Source: Bacillota bacterium (lineage in GTDB: Bacteria; Bacillota_A; Clostridia; Christensenellales; Aristaeellaceae). From it: a DNA stretch of 64,000 bases. Below, one piece after another: positions 43,374-52,832 of the stretch (the first letter of the stretch is position 1; each line of letters begins with the position of its first letter). The notes under the pieces were generated by a model that saw only the letters and a program-made list of their open reading frames with translations, had not been told where the DNA came from and did not search any database. Made by a program: the position numbers and the translations under genes. The stretch covers positions 1-64,000 of the forward strand of contig JAEZSP010000022.1 of NCBI GenBank assembly GCA_023421735.1, in the 5' to 3' direction.

Positions 43374-44431
43374 GCCTTTACCTCCTCGCCGATTTCGGCG
43401 GATTTGTAGATCATGTCCATGAGCTTCGACGAGAGGATCGCGTGGTCGATGTTCCCCTTCGTCTTGATGCCGCCGGGCGCCTTTTCGAGAAAGTCACGAA
43501 TCTCCACGTCATACATGTTCTCGGTCGTGAAGTCGAATTTCGTCTCCGTCAGCATGCCGTTTTTCGTGGAATACAGCACGAAATTCCCGCCGTACTGGAG
43601 CTTGATGCCGCCCTTGTCGCCCAAAAACTCGATGAACATCTGGTTTTCGAGGATGTTTTGCGCCCACGCGCCGTTCATGGTGATGGTCGGTCCGGCGGTA
43701 CGCACGAACCCCGTCACAAATTCCTCTACGTCGTATGTCCCGGTATAATCGGGCGGTCCCGCCCACATATTGACGAATGTATAGTCCTCCATGGGACAGG
43801 CGAGTTTGGAATAGGTCGCGGCGGACGCGGTCCTGATTGTCGGCTCGCCCACACAGTAGAAGATGAGGTCGATAAAATGAACGCCCCAGTCGATGAGCGC
43901 GCCGCCCCCCGCAAGCGCCTTTGTGGTAAACGCGCCACCCAGACCCGGAATCGAGCGGGGGGAGCGGAAGGAGCAGTACACGTGGTACACGTCGCCCAGC
44001 GCGCCCGCGCGGATCAATTCTTCGATTTTCATCACGGCGGTGTTAAAGCGATTGCAGACGCCGATGTTGAGGATCGCGCCGTTCTCATCCGCGGTCTTCT
44101 GCATCTGGGCCGCCAATTCCGCGTTCACGGCGGCTGGCTTTTCGCACAATACGTGCTTTTTCGCCTTGAGAAGGTTCATCGAAATGGGCGCATGGGTGTG
44201 ATTGGGCGTGCAGACCGAAACGCATGTAATTTCCGGATCGTTGACGACCACCCGGTAATCCGTGATCGCCTCGCCTGCGCCGTATTTGTCGCGCAGCGCA
44301 ATCGCGCGCGCAGGAATCAGATCGACAAAATACTTGACCTCGGCGATGTCGCGCACCTTTTCGTAGGCGGGCTCATGCGCGCTTTTTGCGATCGTACCGC
44401 AGCCGATGATCGCAACCTTCATCTTTTCCAT
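43370..44431 (-). CDS. Gfo/Idh/MocA family oxidoreductase
   Basis: A 353-residue protein: Rossmann motif VAIIGCGTIAKSAHEPAY near the start, EKPAAVNAE cofactor/substrate motif, and a C-terminal beta-sheet domain with the possible substrate region GGGALIDWGVHFIDL (Asp/His). GGAGG lies 8 nt before ATG 44431; the open frame continues upstream, but without any family sequence. It is translationally coupled to the DapA-family aldolase, which suggests a two-step sugar-acid pathway. Confidence 0.92.
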   Translation of the reverse strand: MEKMKVAIIGCGTIAKSAHEPAYEKVRDIAEVKYFVDLIPARAIALRDKYGAGEAITDYRVVVNDPEITCVSVCTPNHTHAPISMNLLKAKKHVLCEKPAAVNAELAAQMQKTADENGAILNIGVCNRFNTAVMKIEELIRAGALGDVYHVYCSFRSPRSIPGLGGAFTTKALAGGGALIDWGVHFIDLIFYCVGEPTIRTASAATYSKLACPMEDYTFVNMWAGPPDYTGTYDVEEFVTGFVRTAGPTITMNGAWAQNILENQMFIEFLGDKGGIKLQYGGNFVLYSTKNGMLTETKFDFTTENMYDVEIRDFLEKAPGGIKTKGNIDHAILSSKLMDMIYKSAEIGEEVKA

Positions 44432-44494
44432 TGATTTTCCTCCGGTTCTGTGATGCCCCCTATTATACCGCGTTCGCCGCCTGTTTTCAATGTA

Positions 44495-44523
44495 TTGTGA
44501 AGGAATCCGGTTTGTGGTATTAT
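44495..44523 (+). promoter_or_regulatory. Promoter of the 167-residue membrane protein gene
   Basis: TTGTGA (44495-44500) and TATTAT (44518-44523) are 17 bp apart, with TGG before the -10 box. Confidence 0.6.
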
Positions 44524-44548
44524 GCATTTTGGAGGTTGATTTTTTTCT

Positions 44549-45052
44549 ATGAAAAGCGACACAAAATATTTCGTCCCGGACGACGAAAAGGGCGGCTATC
44601 GATACATTGGGAAATATTACCGCTTCTGTGCGACGGGCGGCAGGCTCGCGAATCGAAAACGCGGCTTTTTCCTGTGTGCGCTTTTGGCCCTCGTCACCTT
44701 CCTGCTCGCGGGTTTTTCGGACGCGGGGGAGACGCGCGCCTTTTACATCGGTCTTCCCTTTGTCATTTCCCTCATCCCCACAGGGTTTGGGCTCGCGGCG
44801 GCGTTTGATACGTTGCGCGCGGAGGAATCGATGACGTATTTGCGCTACCGCAGCGGCCCCAAAAGACTCATCCTCTGTGCGCGCGTCGGTGCCGTTCTGA
44901 CCCTGATTACGCTCGTCGGCTGTGCATACCACGGGGTACGCGGGGGCATGGTCATGCCGTATTTTCCACTTTATATCAGTCTCATGTTCCTCGCATTCGC
45001 TGCGCAGTGGGTGATCTATGTCCGTGACCCCGCGCAACCGGTCGGCTCATAA
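44549..45052 (+). CDS. Small four-helix membrane protein, unknown
   Basis: A 167-residue protein. A soluble N-terminus of ~37 residues (FVPDDEKGGYRYIGKYYRF) is followed by four hydrophobic helices (~40-58, 68-87, 108-127, 135-155). The family is not recognised. A GGAGG lies 13 nt before ATG 44549, longer than ideal. It is flanked by its own promoter and by the promoter of the ABC importer, so it is monocistronic. Confidence 0.65.
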   Translation: MKSDTKYFVPDDEKGGYRYIGKYYRFCATGGRLANRKRGFFLCALLALVTFLLAGFSDAGETRAFYIGLPFVISLIPTGFGLAAAFDTLRAEESMTYLRYRSGPKRLILCARVGAVLTLITLVGCAYHGVRGGMVMPYFPLYISLMFLAFAAQWVIYVRDPAQPVGS

Positions 45053-45123
45053 CCACAGCGGCGCAGGATGAACCGCCATATGCGTAAAAAGTGTTCGCTC
45101 CGACCGTTAAATTCAAAATGGTA

Positions 45124-45153
45124 TTGACATGTTACAAGAATGAAAGTTATAAT
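45124..45153 (+). promoter_or_regulatory. Strong promoter of the oligopeptide-type ABC operon
   Basis: TTGACA (45124-45129) and TATAAT (45148-45153) are both perfect, spaced by 18 bp. The transcript would begin near 45160. Confidence 0.85.
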
Positions 45154-45163
45154 TTAATTACTT

Positions 45164-45199
45164 GTAGAGTCGAAATATCTTCTACTCTATCAGATTTCG
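45164..45199 (+). promoter_or_regulatory. Structured 5' leader with interleaved complementary arms
   Basis: Two pairs of complementary segments are interleaved: TAGAGT (45165-45170) with ACTCTA (45184-45189), and CGAAAT (45171-45176) with ATTTCG (45194-45199). They can form mutually exclusive hairpins or a pseudoknot. The last arm ends 1 nt before the ribosome-site sequence AAGGAGG (45201-45207). It occupies nearly the whole leader from the predicted mRNA 5' end. Confidence 0.5.
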
Positions 45200-45215
45200 T
45201 AAGGAGGTACTACGC

Positions 45216-47618
45216 ATGAAAAAGTCCCTGGTTGCACTCATGCTGGTTGTTGCGATGCTCTCAGGCCTCGCGCTCCCGGCCTTAGCGGAAGAGGCGTCTA
45301 CGCCGCTGGTTGTGGCTTACAGCCCCTTCAGCGGGAAATTCTCGCCGTTTGTCGCCGATACCGGTTACGACATGGACGCCGTCGGCATGACGCAGATCGG
45401 CCTCATGACCACCGACCGCATGGGCGGCATCATCTACAACGCCATCGAGGGCGAGACCGTTCCCTATAATGGCACCGATTACACATACACCGGCCCCGCC
45501 GACCTGAGCGTCAAGTACGACAAGGACTCCGATACCACCACCTACACCGCCAAGATCAGGGATGATCTGTATTTTTCAGACGGCGTACAGATGACGGCTG
45601 ACGACATCATTTACAATTACTACGTTTATCTCGATACCAGCTATACCGGCTCCACGACCCTTAATTCCTATGACATCGTGGGACTGAAGGACTACCGCAC
45701 CCAGACGACCAGCGACGTGTACGCCAAGTACGCCGACCTCGCCCAGCAGATTTACGCGGCGGGCGCGGATCACGTGTGGGCGGATACGGATGTCTGGACG
45801 CAGGAGATGCAGGAGAACTACTGGGAATCCATGAAGTCGACGTGGACGGACGACGTGCAGTCGATCGTCAACTACGTCCTGAACAACTACATGGACTATG
45901 CTGAATCGTATTTCCCCGGCTTCACGGCAGAGGAAATCAGCGCCGAAACCGGCCTGCAGGTTGCATTCGGCATGGTCATGTGGGGCTTCGCGTCTTTGGA
46001 TGACGCGGGCATGCTCACCGGCTCTGTCACCGGCACCACCTGGGATCTCAAAAATGGCGTTTATCCCACCATCGACGATTACTACGCCGAGACATTCGCA
46101 GGCTATGAGGGCGATCCCGACGCATACTGGTCCGTCGAGGCAGCCGACGATACCGACGTGCACGGCACGGCGGACGAGGCCTTCATCGCGCTTTGGGGTC
46201 CGCAGGATCCCGGCATGGAGGGCGGCGTGAAGTCCATTTCGGGCATCACCAAGATCGATGATTACACCGTGCAGGTCGTGACCAATGGTTACGAGGCGCC
46301 CGCCGTGTATTCTATCCTCGGCATTTCGATTGCCCCGCTCCATTACTACGGCGACACGAATCTCTATGATTACGAAAACGGCATGTACGGCTTCCCGCGC
46401 GGCGACGTTTCGGGCATGGAGGAGAAGACCCCCGCGCCCCTGGGCGCCGGCCCCTACAAGTTCGTGAAGTACGAAAATCGCGTCGTTTACTACGAGGCGA
46501 ACGAGAACTACTATAAGGGCGCGCCCAAGATCAAGTACGTTCAGTTCAAGGAAACTGCTGCCGCGGAAGTCGCCGCGGGCGTTGCCACCGGCACGGTCGA
46601 CGCGGGCGAGCTCGCCGGCTCCCGTACCCGCTTCGAGGAAATCGCCGGCTACAACACCGATACAACCGACATCACGGGCTCGGTCATCACCACCTCCAAG
46701 GTCGATAACCTCGGCTACGGCTACATCGGCATGAACGCGCAGACCATGAACGTTGCAGGCGACATCGCAAGCGACGCCTCCAAGGATCTGCGCAAGGGCT
46801 TTGCGACCATCATCGCGGTCTACCGCGACGTGGCCATCGACTCCTACTATGGCGAAGCCGCTTCCGTCATCAACTATCCGATCTCCAACACCTCCTGGGC
46901 GGCGCCGCAGCCGACTGACGAGAACTACAAGATTGCGTTCTCGACCGATGTGGACGGCAACCCGATCTACACCTCCGAAATGACGCAGGACGACAAGTAT
47001 ACCGCGGCGCTTCAGGCGACCATCGGCTACTTCAAAGCGGCCGGCTACACCTTCGACGATGCGACAGGCATGTTCACCGCCGCGCCGGACGGTGCGAAGA
47101 TGAGCTATGAGTGCTACATCGCGGGCGACGGCACCGGCGAGCATCCGTCCTTCGGCCTTTTGACCGAGGCGTCCGATGCGCTCAAGGGCATCGGTATCGA
47201 GCTCAAGATCAACGACCTGGCGGACGCGAACGTCATGTGGGACGCGCTTGACGCGGGCACGCAGGAGATGTGGTGCGCGGCGTGGGGTTCGACCATCGAT
47301 CCCGACATGTACCAGGTCTACTATTCCACCAATGCCCCGGGCATGGGCGGCTCTGATTCCAACCACTATCACATCAATGATGCAAACCTCGACCAGGCGA
47401 TCATGGACGCGCGCACGAGCGACGACCAGGCGTACCGCAAGGCGGAGTATAAGACGGCGCTTGACATCATCGTCGATTGGGCGGTCGAGATTCCGATCTA
47501 TCAGCGCCAGAACTGCGTCATCTTCTCCACCGAACGCATCAATCTTGCGACCTTGACCCCGGATATCACCACTTTCTGGGGCTGGATGAGCGAAATTGAG
47601 AAGCTTGAAATGAACTAA
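45216..47618 (+). CDS. ABC importer substrate-binding protein (SBP family 5), oversized
   Basis: An 800-residue secreted protein of the oligopeptide/dipeptide-binding class; typical members have ~530-600 residues. A signal peptide (~1-24) ends PALA-EE. There is no lipobox cysteine, which is unusual for a Gram-positive binding protein, so attachment to the cell must be by another route. Family landmarks include YTAKIRDDLYFSDGVQMTADDI, PLGAGPYKFVKYENRVVYYE and the C-terminal WGSTIDPDMYQVYYSTNAPG. An extra acidic/aromatic region (~170-320) accounts for the length. Strong promoter, structured leader and AAGGAGG point to high expression. Confidence 0.92.
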   Translation: MKKSLVALMLVVAMLSGLALPALAEEASTPLVVAYSPFSGKFSPFVADTGYDMDAVGMTQIGLMTTDRMGGIIYNAIEGETVPYNGTDYTYTGPADLSVKYDKDSDTTTYTAKIRDDLYFSDGVQMTADDIIYNYYVYLDTSYTGSTTLNSYDIVGLKDYRTQTTSDVYAKYADLAQQIYAAGADHVWADTDVWTQEMQENYWESMKSTWTDDVQSIVNYVLNNYMDYAESYFPGFTAEEISAETGLQVAFGMVMWGFASLDDAGMLTGSVTGTTWDLKNGVYPTIDDYYAETFAGYEGDPDAYWSVEAADDTDVHGTADEAFIALWGPQDPGMEGGVKSISGITKIDDYTVQVVTNGYEAPAVYSILGISIAPLHYYGDTNLYDYENGMYGFPRGDVSGMEEKTPAPLGAGPYKFVKYENRVVYYEANENYYKGAPKIKYVQFKETAAAEVAAGVATGTVDAGELAGSRTRFEEIAGYNTDTTDITGSVITTSKVDNLGYGYIGMNAQTMNVAGDIASDASKDLRKGFATIIAVYRDVAIDSYYGEAASVINYPISNTSWAAPQPTDENYKIAFSTDVDGNPIYTSEMTQDDKYTAALQATIGYFKAAGYTFDDATGMFTAAPDGAKMSYECYIAGDGTGEHPSFGLLTEASDALKGIGIELKINDLADANVMWDALDAGTQEMWCAAWGSTIDPDMYQVYYSTNAPGMGGSDSNHYHINDANLDQAIMDARTSDDQAYRKAEYKTALDIIVDWAVEIPIYQRQNCVIFSTERINLATLTPDITTFWGWMSEIEKLEMN

Positions 47619-47632
47619 TCGACTTGCATATA

Positions 47633-47664
47633 GGAGGGGCGGCGCAAGGGCGCGCCGTCCCTCC
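47633..47664 (+). terminator. Intra-operon hairpin after the binding-protein gene
   Basis: A 13-bp stem (GGAGGGGCGGCGC with GCGCCGTCCCTCC, one G.T) and CCTTTCTGTTT after it. At this position it is likely a partial terminator or an RNase barrier that makes the binding protein more abundant than the permease genes. Confidence 0.75.
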
Positions 47665-47717
47665 CCTTTCTGTTTCGGCGCATCCATTTTACATTCTCCT
47701 TTGGAAAGAGGGTTCAC

Positions 47718-48704
47718 ATGTCTAAGTTCCTCGTAAGAAGACTGTTGCTCGCCGTGTTCATCGTCATTTGCGGCGCGTTGATCGTGTATGCGGTCATCCG
47801 CGCGTTGCCGATGTCTTTCGTCGAGACCATTGCGCGCCAGCGCTCGCAACAACCGGGTGCCATGAGTTATGCGCAAACCGTCAATCAGCTCAACGAAGTC
47901 TATGGCTTGAATTTGAAAATACTCCCCGGATTCTGGAGATGGTTTCAGAACGCCCTTCACGGAAATTTTGGGGATTCCTGGGCTTATAATATTGCAGTTG
48001 TGACAAAATTCAGCAAAGTGATCTGGTATTCCGTTGTTCTTAATATCATCACATTATTTTTTGAAATCATCCTTTGCATTCCGCTGGGCATACTGGCAGC
48101 CAGGAAACAATACAGCAAGACCGATTATGCGGTGACGGTCTTTGCACTGATGGGCATATCGCTGCCCTCTTTTTTCCTCGCAACCATTTTGAAATATATC
48201 TTTTCGATCAATTTAGGCTGGTTCGATCTCTATGGCATCGTCGGCCGGTATCATGAACAGCTTGGTACCATGGGGAAATTACTCGATATGGGCAAGCACC
48301 TGGTGCTCCCGATTATGACGCTCGCGATGCTCTCCGTCGGCGGCCTCATGCGCTATACACGCACCAACATGCTCGAGGTGCTCTCGGCGGATTACATCCG
48401 CACGGCGCGCGCAAAGGGGCTGTCGGAGCGCGTGGTCATCAATAAGCATGCCTTCCGCAATACGCTCATTCCGCTCGTAACCTATATGAGCTACCTTCTT
48501 CCCTCGATGTTTGCAGGATCCATGATTACGGAAACCCTGTTTCAGATACCGGGCATCGGCTATATTGCATATGGCGCGATCGTCAAGGGCGATATTCCGT
48601 TCACCATGTTCTATTCGGTGTTTCTCATACTGCTCACGCAGGTGAGCCTTATGACCGCGGACATCATGTACGCGGTGGTCGACCCGCGCGTGCGCATCAA
48701 TTAG
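47718..48704 (+). CDS. ABC importer permease, DppB/OppB type
   Basis: A 328-residue permease with six helices. The first helix (~8-30) and the extracytoplasmic loop precede the transport domain; the EAA loop reads YIRTARAKGLSERVVINKHAFRN split at its conserved Gly (~240-262). Members import di- or oligopeptides or nickel chelates; ligand unknown. GGAAAGAGGG lies before ATG 47718. It is followed after 14 nt by the second permease gene. Confidence 0.95.
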   Translation: MSKFLVRRLLLAVFIVICGALIVYAVIRALPMSFVETIARQRSQQPGAMSYAQTVNQLNEVYGLNLKILPGFWRWFQNALHGNFGDSWAYNIAVVTKFSKVIWYSVVLNIITLFFEIILCIPLGILAARKQYSKTDYAVTVFALMGISLPSFFLATILKYIFSINLGWFDLYGIVGRYHEQLGTMGKLLDMGKHLVLPIMTLAMLSVGGLMRYTRTNMLEVLSADYIRTARAKGLSERVVINKHAFRNTLIPLVTYMSYLLPSMFAGSMITETLFQIPGIGYIAYGAIVKGDIPFTMFYSVFLILLTQVSLMTADIMYAVVDPRVRIN

Positions 48705-48718
48705 GGGGGAGGGATAGC

Positions 48719-50458
48719 ATGGAAAGCGATCGCAATTTGCAGGCAACAGGTAAAAACACATTGTCCGACGAACAGCGCGTCAAGGTGCTCTCGCCCTCAA
48801 TGCTCGTGTTCAAGCGCTTTGTGCGCAATAAGCTGGCCATCACGGGTCTTGTGATCCTGGTCGCCATGTTCATCTTTGCATTCATCGGCGGTCTGGTCTC
48901 CCCGTATCATCAGTCCCAGGTCTTCAAAAAGTACGAATACACGTCCAAGGAGTTCGCGGGCGCTGTGGTCAACCATGAAATTCGTTACATTGTGGCGGAT
49001 GGCGCGACGTTCGGGAGCATCACCTATGCTGCCTATGTCAAGGCGCTCAACGCCGGTCAGACGACATTCTCGGCGGAAGGCAGCGATTATGGCATCGAGG
49101 TACTCCAGGATGGCGTCTCCTATCAGGTGACGCAGCTTCTGGAAATCGCCACTGTCTCCGGAAAAAAGAATCTCTATCGCTTTACCCAGACGGGCGATGT
49201 CACCGTTACGGACGAAATGCAGGTTGCGTTCACCGCAGCCATGCAGGCGGGCGAGGCCTCGTTTGCGGCAGACGGCGCGCAGTATCAAATTGTGAAGCGG
49301 GATAACGTCACGAACGCCATCTGCATTGACGAGGATGCGGCGATCCTCTCGACCCGCATCTTCGACGCATTCCGCGCGGAGGATGAGCAGATGGTCAATT
49401 CGTATGCCTTCCACGCGGCAACGGAACGCGCAATCGCAAACGGCGCGACCACATTCGAGGCCGATAATGTGTCGTATGCGCTTTTGCGCGATGGCGAGTC
49501 CATCACCGTTGAACGGGACGGCACGCCGTTTGCCGGCATTTCGGACCTCATCGTCAACGCCATCTCCCCGGACGTGTTCGTCACGGTAGAATTGAAAGAG
49601 GCTTTTCAGGATGCCATCGATGACGGCGCGCGCGCGTTTACCATGGTCGATGAAAACGGCATCGAGACGCATTATACCTTCACGTACGTCGCAAATCAGT
49701 ATACGATTTCGACCGATACCCTTACGCTTCTCAACGACACATACGCGTATCCATCGTGGACGCACATCCTTGGAACCGATAAAAACGGCATGGATGTTCT
49801 GACGCGCCTCATGTACGGCGGGCGCATCTCGCTGCTGGTCGGGTTTGTGGTCGTGTTCATCGAGATGTTTATCGGAATCCTCATCGGCGGCGTCTCCGGT
49901 TATTTCGGCAGTTGGATCGATACAGCGCTCATGCGCTTTGTGGATTTGTTCAACTGCATCCCGTTCTGGCCCATCCTCATCATCCTGGGCTCCATGATGG
50001 ACACGATCGATATCGCGTCCACGCCAAGAATCTTCCTTCTGATGCTCGTATTAGGTCTGATGAGCTGGACGGGCATTGCGCGCGTGGTGCGCGGTCAGAT
50101 TCTGTCCCTGCGCGAGCAGGACTTCATGGTTGCGACGGAGGCGACGGGCATCCGCGTTTCCAGGCGCATCTTCCGCCACCTCGTTCCCAACGTCATGCCC
50201 CTTTTGATCGTGCAGGCCACCATGAGTTTGGGCGGCATCATCATCACGGAGGCAACGCTTTCGTTCCTGGGTCTGGGCGTCAAGTATCCGCTCGCATCCT
50301 GGGGCAGCATCATCAACGCCGCCACGGACATCTACGTCATGAAGGCCTACCTGTTCATCTGGATTCCCGCGGGTTTCCTGATTCTGCTCACGGTTCTGGG
50401 CTTCAACTTCGTGGGCGATGGCCTGCGCGACGCCTTCGACCCGAAGATGAAAAGGTAG
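48719..50458 (+). CDS. ABC importer permease, DppC/OppC type, with a large repeat insertion
   Basis: A 579-residue permease where family members have ~280-320. Helix 1 (~39-60) is followed by an insertion up to ~340 that should lie outside the membrane; the usual HPLGTDxxGRDV element then appears as HILGTDKNGMDVLTRLMYGG, and five more helices with the EAA loop FMVATEATGIRVSRRIFRH follow. The insertion holds four related units at ~65-residue spacing (from residues ~103, 168, 233, 295), each with the pattern AxxxGxxxFxxxxxxY. It may dock the oversized binding protein or substrate. AGGGGGGAGGG precedes the ATG. Confidence 0.93.
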   Translation: MESDRNLQATGKNTLSDEQRVKVLSPSMLVFKRFVRNKLAITGLVILVAMFIFAFIGGLVSPYHQSQVFKKYEYTSKEFAGAVVNHEIRYIVADGATFGSITYAAYVKALNAGQTTFSAEGSDYGIEVLQDGVSYQVTQLLEIATVSGKKNLYRFTQTGDVTVTDEMQVAFTAAMQAGEASFAADGAQYQIVKRDNVTNAICIDEDAAILSTRIFDAFRAEDEQMVNSYAFHAATERAIANGATTFEADNVSYALLRDGESITVERDGTPFAGISDLIVNAISPDVFVTVELKEAFQDAIDDGARAFTMVDENGIETHYTFTYVANQYTISTDTLTLLNDTYAYPSWTHILGTDKNGMDVLTRLMYGGRISLLVGFVVVFIEMFIGILIGGVSGYFGSWIDTALMRFVDLFNCIPFWPILIILGSMMDTIDIASTPRIFLLMLVLGLMSWTGIARVVRGQILSLREQDFMVATEATGIRVSRRIFRHLVPNVMPLLIVQATMSLGGIIITEATLSFLGLGVKYPLASWGSIINAATDIYVMKAYLFIWIPAGFLILLTVLGFNFVGDGLRDAFDPKMKR

Positions 50459-50467
50459 GTGAAAAAC

Positions 50468-51622
50468 ATGTTCGGCAAGAAGAATGAGGCCAAAAAGGCC
50501 AACTATATCTCCGCGCGGGAGTCCCGCCGGATCTCCCGCGAAAACAGGCGCATCACAAACGAGATCGAGAAGCGGCGCAACCGCAAGCACGTGCCCCAAT
50601 CCGAATATACCACCCAAATGCGCGACCCCGATAACATCGTCGAGTTCGACGATCTGCACACCTATTTTTTCACGGACATCGGCACCGTGAAGGCGGTTGG
50701 CGGCGTGTCCTTCGACGTGCCAAAGGGCAAAACCGTCGGGGTGGTGGGGGAGTCCGGTTGCGGCAAGTCCGTGACCAGTCTCTCGCTCATGCAGCTCGTG
50801 CAGCGGCCGCAGGGGCAGATTGTCAAAGGCGCCATCCGGCTGAATATGGGCGACCATGCGGTCGACGTCGCCAAGATGCCCACGAGCGCCATGGAAAAGG
50901 TGCGCGGGAACACCGTCTCCATGATCTTTCAGGAGCCCATGACCAGCCTCAACCCTGTGTTTCGCATTGGCGATCAGGTAGACGAGGTCATCAAGCTCCA
51001 TTATCCGGAAATGGCCCATGAGGATGTAGAGACACGCACCATCGAGACGCTCGAGACGGTCGGCATTGCAAACGCCCAGGGCGTTTACCGCATGTATCCG
51101 CACGAGCTCTCGGGCGGCATGCGCCAGCGGGTCATGATCGCCATGGCGCTCGCGTGCAGCCCCCGGCTCATCATCGCAGATGAACCCACGACCGCGCTCG
51201 ACGTCACCATTCAGGCGCAGATCCTCGATTTATTGCGGAACTTAAAGGATAAGATCAACTCGTCGATCATGCTCATTACACACGATTTGGGCGTCATCGC
51301 GGAGATGGCGGACTACGTTGTCGTCATGTACGCGGGGCGCATCGTCGAAAAGGGCACTGCCGAAGAGGTATTCCTCCATCCGGCGCATCCCTACACGCTG
51401 GGGCTCATGGCCTCCAAGCCCGTGGTGGGGAAGGAGATCGACCGGTTGTATTCCATCCCCGGCGCGGTGCCGAACCCGGTCAATATGCCGGATTATTGCT
51501 ATTTTAAGGATCGCTGCGAATCGTGCTTCGAAAAGTGCGAAGGCAGCTATCCGGGCGAGATTCATCTTTCAAAGACCCATGTGGTATCCTGCTATCTGCA
51601 CGAGAAGGAGGCGAGGAAATGA
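50468..51622 (+). CDS. ABC importer ATPase, DppD/OppD type
   Basis: A 384-residue ATPase. A basic N-terminal extension of ~55 residues ([17 protein letters not shown]) precedes the ABC domain: Walker A GESGCGKS, signature LSGGMRQR, Walker [13 protein letters not shown] and the OppD/F C-terminal domain with cysteines ([20 protein letters not shown]) that in some relatives bind a Fe-S cluster. It powers import together with the next gene. ATG 50468 has AAGGTAGGTG before it. The stop overlaps the next start (ATGA). Confidence 0.95.
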   Translation: MFGKKNEAKKANYISARESRRISRENRRITNEIEKRRNRKHVPQSEYTTQMRDPDNIVEFDDLHTYFFTDIGTVKAVGGVSFDVPKGKTVGVVGESGCGKSVTSLSLMQLVQRPQGQIVKGAIRLNMGDHAVDVAKMPTSAMEKVRGNTVSMIFQEPMTSLNPVFRIGDQVDEVIKLHYPEMAHEDVETRTIETLETVGIANAQGVYRMYPHELSGGMRQRVMIAMALACSPRLIIADEPTTALDVTIQAQILDLLRNLKDKINSSIMLITHDLGVIAEMADYVVVMYAGRIVEKGTAEEVFLHPAHPYTLGLMASKPVVGKEIDRLYSIPGAVPNPVNMPDYCYFKDRCESCFEKCEGSYPGEIHLSKTHVVSCYLHEKEARK

Positions 51623-52590
51623 GCGCGGAAAATATACTCGAGGTCAAAGACCTCAAAAAGTATTTCCCGATCAAGTCCGGCCTGTTCGGACAGGTGACGG
51701 GGTATGTGAAGGCGGTCGACGGCATCAGCTTTCAGATCAAGCCCGGGCAGACGATGGGTCTGGTGGGCGAGTCCGGCTGCGGCAAAACCACCGTCGGAAA
51801 GACCATCCTGCGGCTCAACGACATCACCTCCGGCGACGTCATTTTCGACGGCAGGCGCATCAACGACCTCAGCAAAAAGCAGATGCGCGCACTCCGCCCG
51901 CAGATGCAGATCATCTTCCAGGATCCCTATTCCAGTCTTTCCCCCCGCCTGCCCGTGGGCGAGATCATCGCGGAGGCGGTGCGCGAGCACGCGATCGTGC
52001 CCGAAAACCAGCTCGACGATTATCTCTCGGAGACCATGTATGCCTGCGGCCTTCAGGAGTATCATAAGGATCGCTACCCGCACGAATTTTCCGGCGGTCA
52101 GCGCCAGCGCATCTGCATCGCGCGCGCCATCGCGCTTAAACCGCGCTTCATTGTGTGCGACGAGCCGGTCTCGGCGCTCGATGTCTCGATTCAGGCGCAG
52201 ATCATCAATCTTCTGCGCGATTTGCAGACGCAGTTCGGAATTGCCTACCTGTTCATCTCGCACGATCTCTCGGTCGTCGAGCACATTTCGGACGCCGTGG
52301 GCGTGATGTATCTGGGCTCCATGGTCGAGTATGCCGGGAAGCGCGAGCTGTTCAAAAATCCGCTGCATCCCTACACGCAGGCGCTTTTCAGCGCGATCCC
52401 CATGCCCGACCCGACGGTGCGTATGGATCGGATCATCCTGCAGGGCTCGATTCCCTCTCCGGCCAACCCGCCTAAGGGCTGCAAGTTTCACACGCGCTGC
52501 CCAAAGGTCATGGAGGTCTGCAAGACGGTCGTCCCCCCAACCTACGACTTTGACGGCCATATGGTGGCCTGTCATCTCTACAATCAGTAA
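51619..52590 (+). CDS. ABC importer ATPase, DppF/OppF type
   Basis: A 323-residue ATPase with Walker A GESGCGKTT, signature FSGGQRQRICIARA, Walker B FIVCDEPVSALD and the C-terminal oligopeptide domain (CKFHTRCPKVMEVC). It forms the heterodimer with the DppD-type protein. The ATG lies in ATGA overlap with the preceding stop, and GAGGCGAGG is just upstream. The next small gene starts in the stop codon (TAATG). Confidence 0.95.
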   Translation: MSAENILEVKDLKKYFPIKSGLFGQVTGYVKAVDGISFQIKPGQTMGLVGESGCGKTTVGKTILRLNDITSGDVIFDGRRINDLSKKQMRALRPQMQIIFQDPYSSLSPRLPVGEIIAEAVREHAIVPENQLDDYLSETMYACGLQEYHKDRYPHEFSGGQRQRICIARAIALKPRFIVCDEPVSALDVSIQAQIINLLRDLQTQFGIAYLFISHDLSVVEHISDAVGVMYLGSMVEYAGKRELFKNPLHPYTQALFSAIPMPDPTVRMDRIILQGSIPSPANPPKGCKFHTRCPKVMEVCKTVVPPTYDFDGHMVACHLYNQ

Positions 52591-52832
52591 TGGCAAAAAA
52601 ATCTTATGCCGATGACGACGGGCGCGTGATCGCACCCATGAACGTCGAGGGCATGCCCTGGTATCAGAACCATCCCCCTGAGGGCGAAGGGCGGGATCAA
52701 AAGGAGCAGCTGACCAAACGGCAGACCGCACGTGTCATTTGGACCGCGACGCTTGCCGGGCTCGGCATGGCGCTCGTTTTCGCGGCTGTGCTCGTGGGCC
52801 TTGTTCTGCTCCTTCTCTGGGCCTGGCGATGA
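52590..52832 (+). CDS. Small single-helix membrane protein at the end of the ABC operon
   Basis: An 80-residue protein. The first ~45 residues are polar and acidic, followed by a single membrane helix (~50-76, GMALVFAAVLVGLVLLLLWAW). Its ATG overlaps the stop of the DppF-type gene (TAATG), so it is translated with the importer. No known family. It could be an accessory subunit of the importer; conserved linkage would be needed to say so. Confidence 0.65.
   Translation: MAKKSYADDDGRVIAPMNVEGMPWYQNHPPEGEGRDQKEQLTKRQTARVIWTATLAGLGMALVFAAVLVGLVLLLLWAWR

Noticed and set aside
43370..45037. Extended minus-strand frame upstream of the second Gfo/Idh gene
   Set aside because: The Rossmann motif begins right after ATG 44431 with a GGAGG site; the extension is antisense to the membrane-protein gene at 44549.
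45576..47960. Very long open frame on the minus strand opposite the binding-protein gene
   Set aside because: It has no family motifs, an Arg/His/Gly-biased composition typical of antisense reading of GC-rich codons, and no ribosome site; the plus strand holds a clear substrate-binding protein with signal peptide.
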